Shown: positions 5,717 through 13,803 of the stretch, piece after piece
Layout of the letters: the number at the start of each line of letters is the position of its first letter
Numbering within the stretch: position 1 is the first letter of the stretch
Source: Gammaproteobacteria bacterium
Lineage (GTDB): Bacteria > Pseudomonadota > Gammaproteobacteria > HK1
Length of the DNA: 32,001 nucleotides
Direction of reading: 5' to 3'
Assembly: GCA_022826505.1 (NCBI GenBank)
Contig: JAJDUQ010000037.1
Span: 1-32,001 of the forward strand
Translations under genes and position numbers: made by a program
The notes under the pieces: generated by a model
The model's database searches: none
Told to the model about the DNA's origin: nothing
Seen by the model: only the letters and a program-made list of their open reading frames with translations

Positions 5717-8091
5717 AGCCGATCATCACGAACATCTACGCCATCGAAAATCTTCATCAACTGAAGGCAACCTATCGGCTGTGCAAGATTCGCGGCTTGT
5801 CGCGCACGAACGGACACTACTATCGGAATCGACAGCTTCTGATCAATCAGTTGAGTCGTCGGCGAGGCAATACGAGCCCCGTGACGATCATCGACGTCGA
5901 CGAACAACCCTACCTCGTGCTACGCGATGACACCACGGTGCCCGAGTCGCCATATATGGTGGTTGGACAGAGCGTGTACTTCGACGACCCGAGCGACGAT
6001 ATTCCGCTGGATTTCAGCGCCACGGATGACAACACCCGAGCGATCTCCCAAAGATTTCTCGACTTTTCCCTGCAGGGCGCGCTCTGGAATCATTCGGGAT
6101 TGTGGCAACCGTCGGCCGGCGCTCCGTTCTACGACAAGAGCCCCACAGACGTGTTCGATGACGACATTGCGATGTATCGCGGGTTCACGGCCCGTACCGC
6201 ACCGCTGCCGGACGGCCGCTTTGGGGTGGCGCTCGATATCCGCCACCGCTTCTTGAGTGCCAAATCGCTGCCTACGAGACCGAGCCGGTTTGAACGCCAG
6301 CGGTGCATCAACCGAAAGCTGACCTACCGCATGGGGCATCAGTGGTACGACATCAAGTCGCTGGCCATTCACGATCTCAATGTCTCGGAGGTGTGTTTCG
6401 AACATCCGGCCACCCGCGAACGAGTGAGCTTGCTCGATTATCTGACCGAGACGTCGAGAAAGCCGATACCCGAGGACCTCGCCGCGCTGCCTGCCGACGC
6501 GGGTGTCCTGCTCTACAAGCAGAACGGGCTGGACCGATTCGCGCCTGCGGCTTTGTGCTACGCCATTGAGGATACCGAGAGCGGCCGCGCAGCACGTCAC
6601 CACCGTCGAACGATACTGCGTCCGGACAAGCGGCGCAGTCTGATTCGTGAAATCCGTCGGCGGTACCTGCAGCAGTTGCGTTTTGGCGATACGCGGTTGG
6701 CGCGCGCGGCACGGCCCTGGGACGCACCTCGGCATGTGTTTCCGATCCCGGTCATCGAGTTTGGCCACGGATACAAGCTCGGCACCACCGGCGACATCGG
6801 CGTGGAGTCGGTACGCTTGAACGATCTCGGTCGCCGTCGGCAAGAACTGCTGTGCGACGCAAACGCCGGTGTGTACGAGAAGCGTCGCTTTGATCGACAG
6901 TACTACATCGTCCCCGAAAGCGTGATGGCCAGCTTCGGCCCAACTCTCGTTGCCGACTTGAAGCGGAGCATCGCTGCGATTTACCCCGAGGGCGGTGGAT
7001 ATGAACCGGAAGTTGTGACCTACGCGGACCGCGGCCCGAAGACCTTCGCCGAGCAGGGTGATCGAATCCTCGCGGCCGTCAAGGAACGCTGTCAGAGCGG
7101 CTATGCGCTGGTGCTGATTCACGACACCGACCGCCGCGGACCCCGCCAGCACGATCGACTGGCCGCCATGGTCATTGGGGAATTGCGTGCGTTGGACGTG
7201 TTTGCAGCCGTCCACCACACGCAAACGCCGGGTCGCTGCTACGAGCTTGCCCATCGGCCATCCGGCGAGCCGTACTATCGCGTGCGCGCCGACAAGCGGG
7301 GTTTGCTCACTGGCTATCTGCGCGCGGTGGTGCTCAACAAGATCCTGCTGCCCAACGAACGATGGCCGTTCGTTCTGGCCCGACCCGACGACGGTACCGC
7401 GACCATTGGCATCGACGTCAAATCCCACATCGCCGGCTTCACCTTCGTTTACGCCGGAGGTCGTCGTCTTTGCAGCGTGTTCGACCAAAGCCAGCAAGCG
7501 GAGCGTCTGGACGCCGCTCAGGTTGAACGCGTGCTCACCGAGCAGCTTCAACAAGAGTTCGAACAGCGCCAGGCACCTCTGAATCATGTAGTCATCCATC
7601 GTGACGGGGTCTTGTTCCCTCACGAGCAGCATGGCGTCGAGCGCGCGGCGACGCGTCTGAAGGCCGATGGTGTCATTGTCCCCACAGGCACCTTGAACCT
7701 GCTTGAAGTGCGCAAGACATCGCGAATTCCGGTGCGTTTGTTCGATGAACTGCCCGGAGCCCCGAACAGTCCGCGCACAGTCAATCCAGCAATCGGCAAC
7801 TGCGTGGTTCTGCCCGGAAATCAGGCGTTCCTGTGCACCACCGGCCATCCGTTCAGACGTGCCGGCACCTCGAATCCTCTGCACGTGCACCAAGTGGCGG
7901 GCGATCGCCCGTTTCTCGATTCGCTCGAGGACCTCTACCACTTTACACATCTGACGTGGACCAAGCCGGACGATTGCTCCCGGCTCCCGATTACGCTGCG
8001 ACTCACCGACATCCGCCTCACCGAGGAGGCCAGCGAGTATCAGATGCAGGAAATCGAGAACTACGCTAACGAACGCGAGGTGGCATCGTGA
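5713..8091 (+). CDS. Long prokaryotic Argonaute with apparently active PIWI domain
   Basis: 792 residues from the GTG at 5713, chosen because AAGGAGG (5702-5708) precedes it and it overlaps the nuclease stop; a GTG at 5695 is less likely. The layout fits a long pAgo: N/L1 regions (1-200), PAZ-like region (about 215-290, SLLDYLTE through VLLYKQNGLDRFAPAALCY), MID (about 430-550, LVLIHDTDRRGPRQHDRLAA and VVLNKILLPNERWPFVLA) and PIWI (about 560-792). Candidate catalytic residues are Asp568 (TIGIDVKSH), Glu597 (QQAERLDAA), Asp631 (VIHRDGVLF) and Asp766 (LRLTDIRL). The Glu-to-Asp spacing of 34 equals that in Thermus TtAgo (E512-D546), which supports an intact DEDD set. Guided DNA or RNA cleavage of invading nucleic acid is expected. 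I cannot tell the guide chemistry. Confidence 0.9.
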   Translation: MKPIITNIYAIENLHQLKATYRLCKIRGLSRTNGHYYRNRQLLINQLSRRRGNTSPVTIIDVDEQPYLVLRDDTTVPESPYMVVGQSVYFDDPSDDIPLDFSATDDNTRAISQRFLDFSLQGALWNHSGLWQPSAGAPFYDKSPTDVFDDDIAMYRGFTARTAPLPDGRFGVALDIRHRFLSAKSLPTRPSRFERQRCINRKLTYRMGHQWYDIKSLAIHDLNVSEVCFEHPATRERVSLLDYLTETSRKPIPEDLAALPADAGVLLYKQNGLDRFAPAALCYAIEDTESGRAARHHRRTILRPDKRRSLIREIRRRYLQQLRFGDTRLARAARPWDAPRHVFPIPVIEFGHGYKLGTTGDIGVESVRLNDLGRRRQELLCDANAGVYEKRRFDRQYYIVPESVMASFGPTLVADLKRSIAAIYPEGGGYEPEVVTYADRGPKTFAEQGDRILAAVKERCQSGYALVLIHDTDRRGPRQHDRLAAMVIGELRALDVFAAVHHTQTPGRCYELAHRPSGEPYYRVRADKRGLLTGYLRAVVLNKILLPNERWPFVLARPDDGTATIGIDVKSHIAGFTFVYAGGRRLCSVFDQSQQAERLDAAQVERVLTEQLQQEFEQRQAPLNHVVIHRDGVLFPHEQHGVERAATRLKADGVIVPTGTLNLLEVRKTSRIPVRLFDELPGAPNSPRTVNPAIGNCVVLPGNQAFLCTTGHPFRRAGTSNPLHVHQVAGDRPFLDSLEDLYHFTHLTWTKPDDCSRLPITLRLTDIRLTEEASEYQMQEIENYANEREVAS

Positions 8092-8438
8092 GCGGCACCG
8101 GCATTGATTCGATGTTCTTCTCCGACGTGGCGAGGCTTGCCGAGCAGGTCGATCAAGCGCTGGTCACCATCAAATCGAACAGCGAGGATGAATCACCGGT
8201 CAGCGCCTTGGCCGACCGGCTGACGCGACTGACGCAGGACGATACCGACAGCGTCGCCCTCCGCTTGTTGCTGATACTGGCTGACCGAGAGTGCCGCGGG
8301 GTAGCCTTCTGGTCGCAGTTCGCCCAGCAACTCATCGGCGCACGAACCGTCGAGACGATCGGCATACTGGAATCGTTGGCGCAGTCGCTGGAGCACGAAC
8401 AGGCACAGCTCGAACAACGCTTGTGGATTGTCAGTTAA
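8088..8438 (+). CDS. Small helical protein of unknown function in Argonaute operon
   Basis: A 116-residue protein I do not recognise. Its GTG start overlaps the Argonaute stop (GTGA) with GAGG 8-11 bases upstream, so it is translationally coupled. The sequence is largely predicted alpha-helical: MFFSDVARLAEQVDQALVTI, then LADRLTRLTQ, LRLLLILADREC and a long C-terminal stretch LESLAQSLEHEQAQLEQRLW with coiled-coil-like heptads. There is no membrane segment and no catalytic motif. The acidic helical character suggests a protein-protein adaptor between the Argonaute and the metalloprotease encoded next (inference). Coding is supported by overlapping stops and starts and matching base composition. 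Confidence 0.75.
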   Translation: MSGTGIDSMFFSDVARLAEQVDQALVTIKSNSEDESPVSALADRLTRLTQDDTDSVALRLLLILADRECRGVAFWSQFAQQLIGARTVETIGILESLAQSLEHEQAQLEQRLWIVS

Positions 8439-8442
8439 CGGC

Positions 8443-9588
8443 ATGCGGGTCTACTTTGCGGGTGCGATTCCCCAACTCATCTCACGTGCCGAAGCGCTGG
8501 AGCTGAAGATTCGCAGCGACTTGCCGGCAGACTATCTCGCACTTGCCGCGCTCAGTCGCGATACCCTGGTCGAGATTCGACACCGACTCGACACCCTGCT
8601 TACCGATCCGAGATACACGGACCCGAACGTTCAGGCAGAGCGACTGCGCAGTTTTCGGCGCTGTCGCAAGATGTTGACGCAGATGGAGAGTCGGGCGATT
8701 GCCACCCTGGATCGCGTGAAGACCGAAGACCGAGAACTCAATGCGTTCGTCCGCCGCATCGTTGGTGAAATCAATCACCCCCCTTTGCCGCCAGTCGTCA
8801 GCCCGCTGTCGCAGATGTATTTCTCACTGGACACTGCGCTCAACATCCTGTTCGTCCCGCTGGTCGAAAACCGCTTTCTGCTGCATCTCCCTGATGTCTA
8901 CCACGAGCTCGCCCACCAATGTTTCGTGGAACCGATTTCGCCCAGGCTGCGGCCGGTGGCGCAAGCCCTTCAGACCTCCCTGAGCGCGTGGTTGGAGCAC
9001 TGCTACGATGAGCGGCAGCGACTCAAGAGAAGCCGGGGGCCAAGAGCTCGACAGACGAACATCGAGCTCTCTCAACGCTGCGTGCCGGGCTGGGTGGTGG
9101 AGCTTCACTGCGATTTGTTTGCCGTGTTCACCGTAGGACCCGCCTATGCGTGGTCGCATCTGCACCTGTCGGCACTGCACAGCGACTCTCCCTATGCACT
9201 TCCGCTACTCGAGGCTACGACTCATCCTTCGGACGAAGCACGGATGCGTGTCATTCTCGGCGGCCTCCGGGCGCTCCAGTTCGACGGAGAGGCCATGGAT
9301 GTCGAGCGCCGTTGGGAAGAGCTGAAATCCGCAGGAGGCTTTGTGGCGGCACCGGAGTATCCCGCGTTCTATCCGGCGACGGTGTTGGACGAGATCGTCG
9401 GTACCGCGTTCGCAGGATTTCAAGCAGCGGGAATTCGTAGCTATCGCGACACACCCACCAACAGCGTCGCCCGCGTCCTGAATCAGGCCTGGATGCGGTT
9501 TTGGTCGGCGCCTGCCGATTTCGTTGACTGGGAGCAGCGGGCAGTGCAAAGCCTGCTCCGTAGCGGGGGCATGCTGAACGATGTGTAA
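8443..9588 (+). CDS. Zincin-type metalloprotease-like protein, last gene of Argonaute operon
   Basis: 381 residues from the ATG at 8443; a TTG at 8428, overlapping the previous gene, is an alternative start. The segment LPDVYHELAHQC contains an HExxH zinc motif (HELAH, residues 154-158). About 62 residues later VVELHCDLFAVFTVGPAYAW (Glu220) can supply the third ligand, as in gluzincins. A later HPSDEARM element (261-268) recurs in related proteins I recall. The N-terminal third (10-110) is helical and may be a recognition or coiled-coil domain. There is no signal peptide or membrane segment, so the enzyme should be cytoplasmic. In defence systems such proteases activate or destroy partner proteins. 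Its place at the end of a coupled pAgo operon suggests target-triggered proteolysis (inference). Confidence 0.78.
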   Translation: MRVYFAGAIPQLISRAEALELKIRSDLPADYLALAALSRDTLVEIRHRLDTLLTDPRYTDPNVQAERLRSFRRCRKMLTQMESRAIATLDRVKTEDRELNAFVRRIVGEINHPPLPPVVSPLSQMYFSLDTALNILFVPLVENRFLLHLPDVYHELAHQCFVEPISPRLRPVAQALQTSLSAWLEHCYDERQRLKRSRGPRARQTNIELSQRCVPGWVVELHCDLFAVFTVGPAYAWSHLHLSALHSDSPYALPLLEATTHPSDEARMRVILGGLRALQFDGEAMDVERRWEELKSAGGFVAAPEYPAFYPATVLDEIVGTAFAGFQAAGIRSYRDTPTNSVARVLNQAWMRFWSAPADFVDWEQRAVQSLLRSGGMLNDV

Positions 9589-9700
9589 GGAATCAGAGAG
9601 CTCTCGTTCCCGATTCCGCCGACCTGCTCCCCGTAAAGGTTCACTCCGGCGCCGCTCGCGCGGATAATGAAGCTCGGGCACGTCACCGAACGGCTCGCGC

Positions 9701-9943
9701 ATGAGGTACAGGGTTCCTCTCGTACTCACGCCCCAAGCGGAAGCGGGGTACACCGTCACGTCGCCGCTCCTGCCGGAGCTGGTGACCGAAGGCGACACCG
9801 TGTCCGAAGCCTTGGAGAACGCCAAGGACGCATTCGCAGCCGTCATGGAGCTCTACGAGGACCTGGGCCGCCCGCTGCCCGAGGGCACATTCCTGTCGTC
9901 GCGAGACCCGTTCGGCGTCGAGGCAGTCGTCTCAGCGCCGTGA
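9701..9943 (+). CDS. Orphan HicB-family antitoxin-like protein
   Basis: An 80-residue protein with the HicB pattern: RYRVPLVLTPQAEAGYTVTS, PLLPELVTEGDTVSEALENA, then a helix with AFAAVMELYEDLGRPLP. It is clearly different from the HicB at 1898. No HicA gene lies on either side, so it appears to be an orphan. It is followed 33 bases later by another antitoxin-like gene. Such solitary antitoxins may remain after toxin loss or may counter toxins carried elsewhere. Confidence 0.8.
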   Translation: MRYRVPLVLTPQAEAGYTVTSPLLPELVTEGDTVSEALENAKDAFAAVMELYEDLGRPLPEGTFLSSRDPFGVEAVVSAP

Positions 9944-9976
9944 GGTATCGCGAAATCGTCTCCGGAGGCAGCCGCC

Positions 9977-10327
9977 GTGCAGACCAAGCTGACGCTGAGG
10001 CTCGACGACCAGCTCGTCAGGGACGCCAAGCGCTACGCCCGAGCGGCCGGAAAGTCTCTCTCGCAGATGGTGGCCGAGTACTTCTCGACGATCACCTCGC
10101 CCGAGGCGGCCAGTGGCGAGCTGACGCCGACCGTTTCGAGGCTGAAGGGCGCTCTCGCCGGGATAAAGGTCGACAGGGACGATTATCGGGCGTACCTCGA
10201 AGGAAGGCATTTCGTAGGGACCGCATCGGCCCGGCGTTGGCGATGGTGCCGAGCGGTCCGGACGACTCGAGCATGGCAACCGGTGCAATCGTCGGGCTCC
10301 AGGTTGCCGAAACCGGCAGGTCGTTGA
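9977..10327 (+). CDS. DUF6364-like ribbon-helix-helix antitoxin with run-on C-terminus
   Basis: Starts at GTG 9977 with GGAGG (9964-9968) upstream. The first 77 residues fit the DUF6364 antitoxin family: TKLTLRLDDQLVRDAKRYAR is a ribbon-helix-helix strand and helix, followed by AAGKSLSQMVAEYF, and the family's end pattern DYRAYLEGRH. Relatives stop a few residues after this point. Here the frame runs on for about 40 Arg/Ser/Ala-rich residues that look non-native, and the PIN toxin gene that usually follows is missing. The 3' end was probably cut by a rearrangement at about 10210-10220. DNA binding may survive. Confidence 0.7.
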   Translation: MQTKLTLRLDDQLVRDAKRYARAAGKSLSQMVAEYFSTITSPEAASGELTPTVSRLKGALAGIKVDRDDYRAYLEGRHFVGTASARRWRWCRAVRTTRAWQPVQSSGSRLPKPAGR

Positions 10328-10370
10328 AAGACGGACCGAATCTCGTGGCAGGGACGACAGGGATGTAGTC

Positions 10371-13300
10371 ATGGCCAAGAGCACCCGCCAGCACGTCTTC
10401 GAGGGCATGGAGGTCCTGCCGGACGCGCTCATCCCCTTCGTCGAGAAACGGCTGGAGAGCGCGCTCACCGGGCACTGGCAGACGCGCGTCGCCGGGAAGG
10501 TGTCCGGGCTCCGCCCGGACCGCGACGATCGCATCGCCTGGGACCAGGCGTCGCTGCTCAACGCCATGGATCGGTTCTGGGCCGACGCCTTCAGGGCGGT
10601 GCTGGGGCGGGCGGAGCGCGCCATCGTGAACGAGCTCGTCGCGGTCCGGAACAAGCTCTCGCACAACGATTCCTTCACCTACGACGATGCCGAGCGGGCG
10701 CTGGACTCCATGCGGCGCCTGATGGAAGCGATTGGCGCCGGCGGCCCCGCGGAGCGGCTCGGCCGGATGCGCGACACCATCCTGCGCACCAAGTTCACCG
10801 AGCTCCGGCGCAACGAGGAACGCCGCAAGTCCCGGCGACTGGAGATCTCCGTCGAGGCGGCCGGTGGTCTCAAGCCGTGGCGCGAGGTCGTGGAGCCGCA
10901 CCAGGACGTCGCGACCGGCGAGTTCCAGCAGGCCGAGTTCGCCGCCGACCTCGGCAAGGTCCACGCCGGCAGCGCGCCTTCCGAGTACCGCGACCCGAGG
11001 GAGTTCTTCAGCCGGACCTACCTCACCGACGGCCTGCGCACGCTCCTGGTCGGCGCAGCCAGACGGCTTTCCGGCGCGGGCGGCGATCCGGTGGTCGAGC
11101 TTCAGACCAACTTCGGCGGCGGCAAGACCCACTCGATGCTCGCGCTCTATCACATGGCGGGCGGGACGCCGGTGCGGGACCTGCCGGGACTCGACCAGCT
11201 CCTCTCGGAGCACGGCGCGACGGTCCCTCCCCGGGTGAGCCGGGCGGTGCTGGTCGGAACGTCGCGCGGTCCGCAGGACGTGATCGGCGTGGAGGGTGGA
11301 CGCCGGGTTCGCACCACCTGGGGCGAGCTGGCCTGGCAGTTGGGCGGTGCGGACGCCTTCGACCGGATCGCCGAGAACGACGCCAAGGGCATCGCACCGG
11401 GGTCGAACGTCCTCGAAGGCATCTTCAGGGACTGCGCGCCCTGCCTCATCCTGATCGACGAGTGGGTCGCCTATCTTCGCCAGATCTACAAGGCGGACGG
11501 CCTGCCGTCGGGTTCGTTCGACGCCAACCTGACCTTCGTCCAGTCGTTGACGGAAGCGGTCAAGACCAGCCCCGGAACTCTGCTCGTGGCGGCGCTGCCC
11601 GCGTCCCAGATCGAGGTCGGCGGGGAAGGGGGACAGGAGGCGGTGGCCCGGCTCAAGCAGACCTTCTCCCGGGTGGAGTCCTCATGGCGGCCCGCGTCGC
11701 AGGAAGAGAGCTACGAGATCGTCCGCCGGCGCCTGTTCAGGGAGATCCCCGGCGACAGGTACCACCACCGCGACAACACCCTGATGCAGTTCGCGAAGCT
11801 CTACCGCGACAATCCGAACGAGTTCCCGCGCGGCTGCGCCGACGCGGACTACCGGCGCAAGCTGGAACGGGCCTACCCCATCCATCCGGAACTCTTCGAC
11901 CAGCTCTACACGGGCTGGGGCACCCTGGAGCGGTTTCAGCGCACCCGTGGTGTGCTGCGGCTGATGGCGCAGGCCATCCACGAGCTCTGGATGGGGAACG
12001 ACCCTTCGGTGATGATCATGCCGGGCAGCTTGGCGGCGGGCTCCGATCGGGTCGAACCGGAGCTGCTCCACTACCTCGACGTGAGCTGGCAGTCGATCAT
12101 CGCAGGAGACGTCGACGGCCCGAGCTCGATTCCCTACCGGATCGACCAGTCCGCCCCCAACCTGAACCGCTACTCCGCCACGCGGCGGGTCGCCCGCGCC
12201 GTGTTCATGGGCACCGCCCCCGTCCACCAGCAGGAGAACCGGGGGCTCGACGACAAGCAGATCAACCTGGGCGTGGTTCAGCCGGGCGAGCGGCCCGCCA
12301 TCTTCGGCGACGCGCTGCGTCGGCTCGGCAACCAGGCCCGGTTCATGCACACCGATCTCGGCCGCTACTGGTACTCGATGTCCGCGAGTCTCAACCGGAT
12401 CGCGGCCGATCGGGCAGGCCAGCTCGAAGAGGCACTGGTGCGGATCGAGATCGACAAGGCGCTGGAGGTCTACATCAACGGACTCGGCGACCGCGGCCAT
12501 TTCGATGCGGTGCAGGTGCTGCGGGGCGGCTCCGGCGACGTACCGGACGAAGCGGGCGGCGTGCGCGCGGTGGTGCTCGGCGTCGAGCATCCGCACACCG
12601 GCCGCGACGGATCTTCAGCGCTGACGGAAGCCGGGGATGTCCTGCTGCACCGGGGAAGCTCACCTCGCGTCTATCGCAACGTGCTGGTATTCCTCGCCGC
12701 GGAGGCGCGGCAGCTCGACAATCTCCAGGATGCGATGCGCGCCGTCCTCGCCTGGGAAGGGATCGTCCGCGACACCGAGCGGCTCAACCTGACCCAGAGC
12801 GACAGCGCGCTCGCGAAGGCGAAGCTCGCGGAGGCGAGGGAGACCCTGAGAGCCCGGCTTCGCGAGTCATGGTGTTATCTCCTGTATCCGGTGCAGGACA
12901 GGCCGGGGAGCGAGATCACGTGGATCTCGGGCAAGGTGGCGGCCCGCGACGGCCTGCTCGGACGAGCGAGCAAGCGGTTGGTCGACGAGGAAGCGCTGAT
13001 GCCCGAGCTCGGGCCGGCGAGGCTCGACCGGGTGCTTCGAAAGTACATATGGGGCGACAAGCCCCACCTCTCCCTGAAGGACCTCTGGGACTACGTGAGC
13101 CGCTATGCCTACCTGCCGCGGCTGAAGAGCCGGTCCGTGCTCGTCAGGACCGTCGAGACGGCGATCGGCAACGTATTGCCCGGCCCCTTCGCCTACGCCG
13201 AAGGTTGGGACGAAGGGGCCGGCACCTACCGTGGCTTGGTGATCGAGAACGCGGCCAACGCGCGGGTCGTCATTGACGGCGAGAGCGTCATCGTCAAGCC

Positions 13301-13670
13301 GGAGGTTGCGGAGACGAACCGGCCCGCGCCTCCGATCCCTTCGGACCGTCCGTACCCCATTCCGGAGCCTTCACATCCGTCCAAGGACATCAGGGATACC
13401 GACGACCCGAAGCGACCTGCCTCGCCGGACGTTGAAGCGAAGCCGACCCGGTTCGCCGGTACGGTGATGGTCTCGGCGGATCGTCCGGTTCGCGAGATCC
13501 ATCGCATCGTCGAAGGCGTGGTGGAGCAGCTCACCACCCTTCCCGGCAGCGAGGTGAGACTGAAGCTCGAGATCGACGCCGAGGTCCCCGCCGGCCTCGA
13601 TCGCGCGAAGGTCAGAACCTTGATCGAGAACGCCAATACCCTCGGGTTCATCGAGAAGTCGATCAAGTGA
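10371..13670 (+). CDS. DUF499 ATPase with N-terminal Swt1-type HEPN domain
   Basis: A 1099-residue protein. Residues 15-120 form a Swt1-like HEPN domain with the RNKLSH element at 93-98 (Rx4H-type RNase motif). The DUF499 AAA-like ATPase follows, with Walker A LQTNFGGGKTHSMLALYH around 244-261 and Walker B CLILIDEWVAYL around 358-369. The C-terminal tail (about 1030-1099) looks like a small alpha/beta domain. DUF499 ATPases occur with DUF1156 methyltransferases and DUF3780 proteins in phage-defence islands, where the ATPase is thought to be the large motor component. Here it appears intact, but its methyltransferase partner is truncated and 8.7 kb upstream, and no DUF3780 or helicase gene is in the window. 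It may work alone as a HEPN RNase-ATPase or be a relic. Confidence 0.9.
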   Translation: MAKSTRQHVFEGMEVLPDALIPFVEKRLESALTGHWQTRVAGKVSGLRPDRDDRIAWDQASLLNAMDRFWADAFRAVLGRAERAIVNELVAVRNKLSHNDSFTYDDAERALDSMRRLMEAIGAGGPAERLGRMRDTILRTKFTELRRNEERRKSRRLEISVEAAGGLKPWREVVEPHQDVATGEFQQAEFAADLGKVHAGSAPSEYRDPREFFSRTYLTDGLRTLLVGAARRLSGAGGDPVVELQTNFGGGKTHSMLALYHMAGGTPVRDLPGLDQLLSEHGATVPPRVSRAVLVGTSRGPQDVIGVEGGRRVRTTWGELAWQLGGADAFDRIAENDAKGIAPGSNVLEGIFRDCAPCLILIDEWVAYLRQIYKADGLPSGSFDANLTFVQSLTEAVKTSPGTLLVAALPASQIEVGGEGGQEAVARLKQTFSRVESSWRPASQEESYEIVRRRLFREIPGDRYHHRDNTLMQFAKLYRDNPNEFPRGCADADYRRKLERAYPIHPELFDQLYTGWGTLERFQRTRGVLRLMAQAIHELWMGNDPSVMIMPGSLAAGSDRVEPELLHYLDVSWQSIIAGDVDGPSSIPYRIDQSAPNLNRYSATRRVARAVFMGTAPVHQQENRGLDDKQINLGVVQPGERPAIFGDALRRLGNQARFMHTDLGRYWYSMSASLNRIAADRAGQLEEALVRIEIDKALEVYINGLGDRGHFDAVQVLRGGSGDVPDEAGGVRAVVLGVEHPHTGRDGSSALTEAGDVLLHRGSSPRVYRNVLVFLAAEARQLDNLQDAMRAVLAWEGIVRDTERLNLTQSDSALAKAKLAEARETLRARLRESWCYLLYPVQDRPGSEITWISGKVAARDGLLGRASKRLVDEEALMPELGPARLDRVLRKYIWGDKPHLSLKDLWDYVSRYAYLPRLKSRSVLVRTVETAIGNVLPGPFAYAEGWDEGAGTYRGLVIENAANARVVIDGESVIVKPEVAETNRPAPPIPSDRPYPIPEPSHPSKDIRDTDDPKRPASPDVEAKPTRFAGTVMVSADRPVREIHRIVEGVVEQLTTLPGSEVRLKLEIDAEVPAGLDRAKVRTLIENANTLGFIEKSIK

Positions 13671-13701
13671 CAAAGTGGACGGCCTCGAAACGGGAGTGGT
13701 G

Positions 13702-13746
13702 ATTCGCGACGTGCTGCTCTTCCCGTACATGCGCCGCGAGCGCTGA
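13702..13746 (+). pseudogene. lysS: 3' remnant of a class II lysyl-tRNA synthetase gene
   Basis: Fifteen codons ending in TGA encode IRDVLLFPYMRRER, the invariant C-terminal end of class II LysRS (…SIRDVLLFPxMRP… in the family, including the arginine that contacts ATP). The residues just upstream (GLETGVV) do not match LysRS, so homology starts at about 13700. This is either the stump of a lysS gene cut by the accessory DNA to its left or a duplicated attachment sequence made by integration at the lysS 3' end. It lies only 31 bases after the DUF499 stop. Confidence 0.7.
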
Positions 13747-13765
13747 GTCATCCCGATTCGGTCCG

Positions 13766-13797
13766 GGCACGTCGGCGCCCGGGCGCGACGACGTGCC
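13766..13797. terminator. Strong hairpin between lysS remnant and carbonic anhydrase gene
   Basis: A 9-base perfect stem (GGCACGTCG 13766-13774 with CGACGTGCC 13789-13797) encloses a loop that is itself self-complementary (GCGCCCGGGCGC). It sits between convergent coding ends. It lacks a U-tract, so it is a possible bidirectional transcription stop rather than a textbook terminator. Confidence 0.45.
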
Positions 13798-13803
13798 TGC
13801 GCT

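Noticed and set aside
5920..7950. Very long minus-strand open frame opposite the Argonaute gene
   Set aside because: It mirrors the third-position pattern of the plus-strand gene and has no motifs; shadow frame.
4775..8091. CRISPR-Cas adaptation module suggested by the Cas4-like protein
   Set aside because: No cas1, cas2 or repeat array anywhere in the window; the nuclease is operonic with an Argonaute.
10877..13276. 799-codon open frame in another frame of the DUF499 gene
   Set aside because: Arg/Gly/Pro-rich low-complexity product typical of GC-rich shadow frames, while the DUF499 frame has Walker and HEPN motifs.
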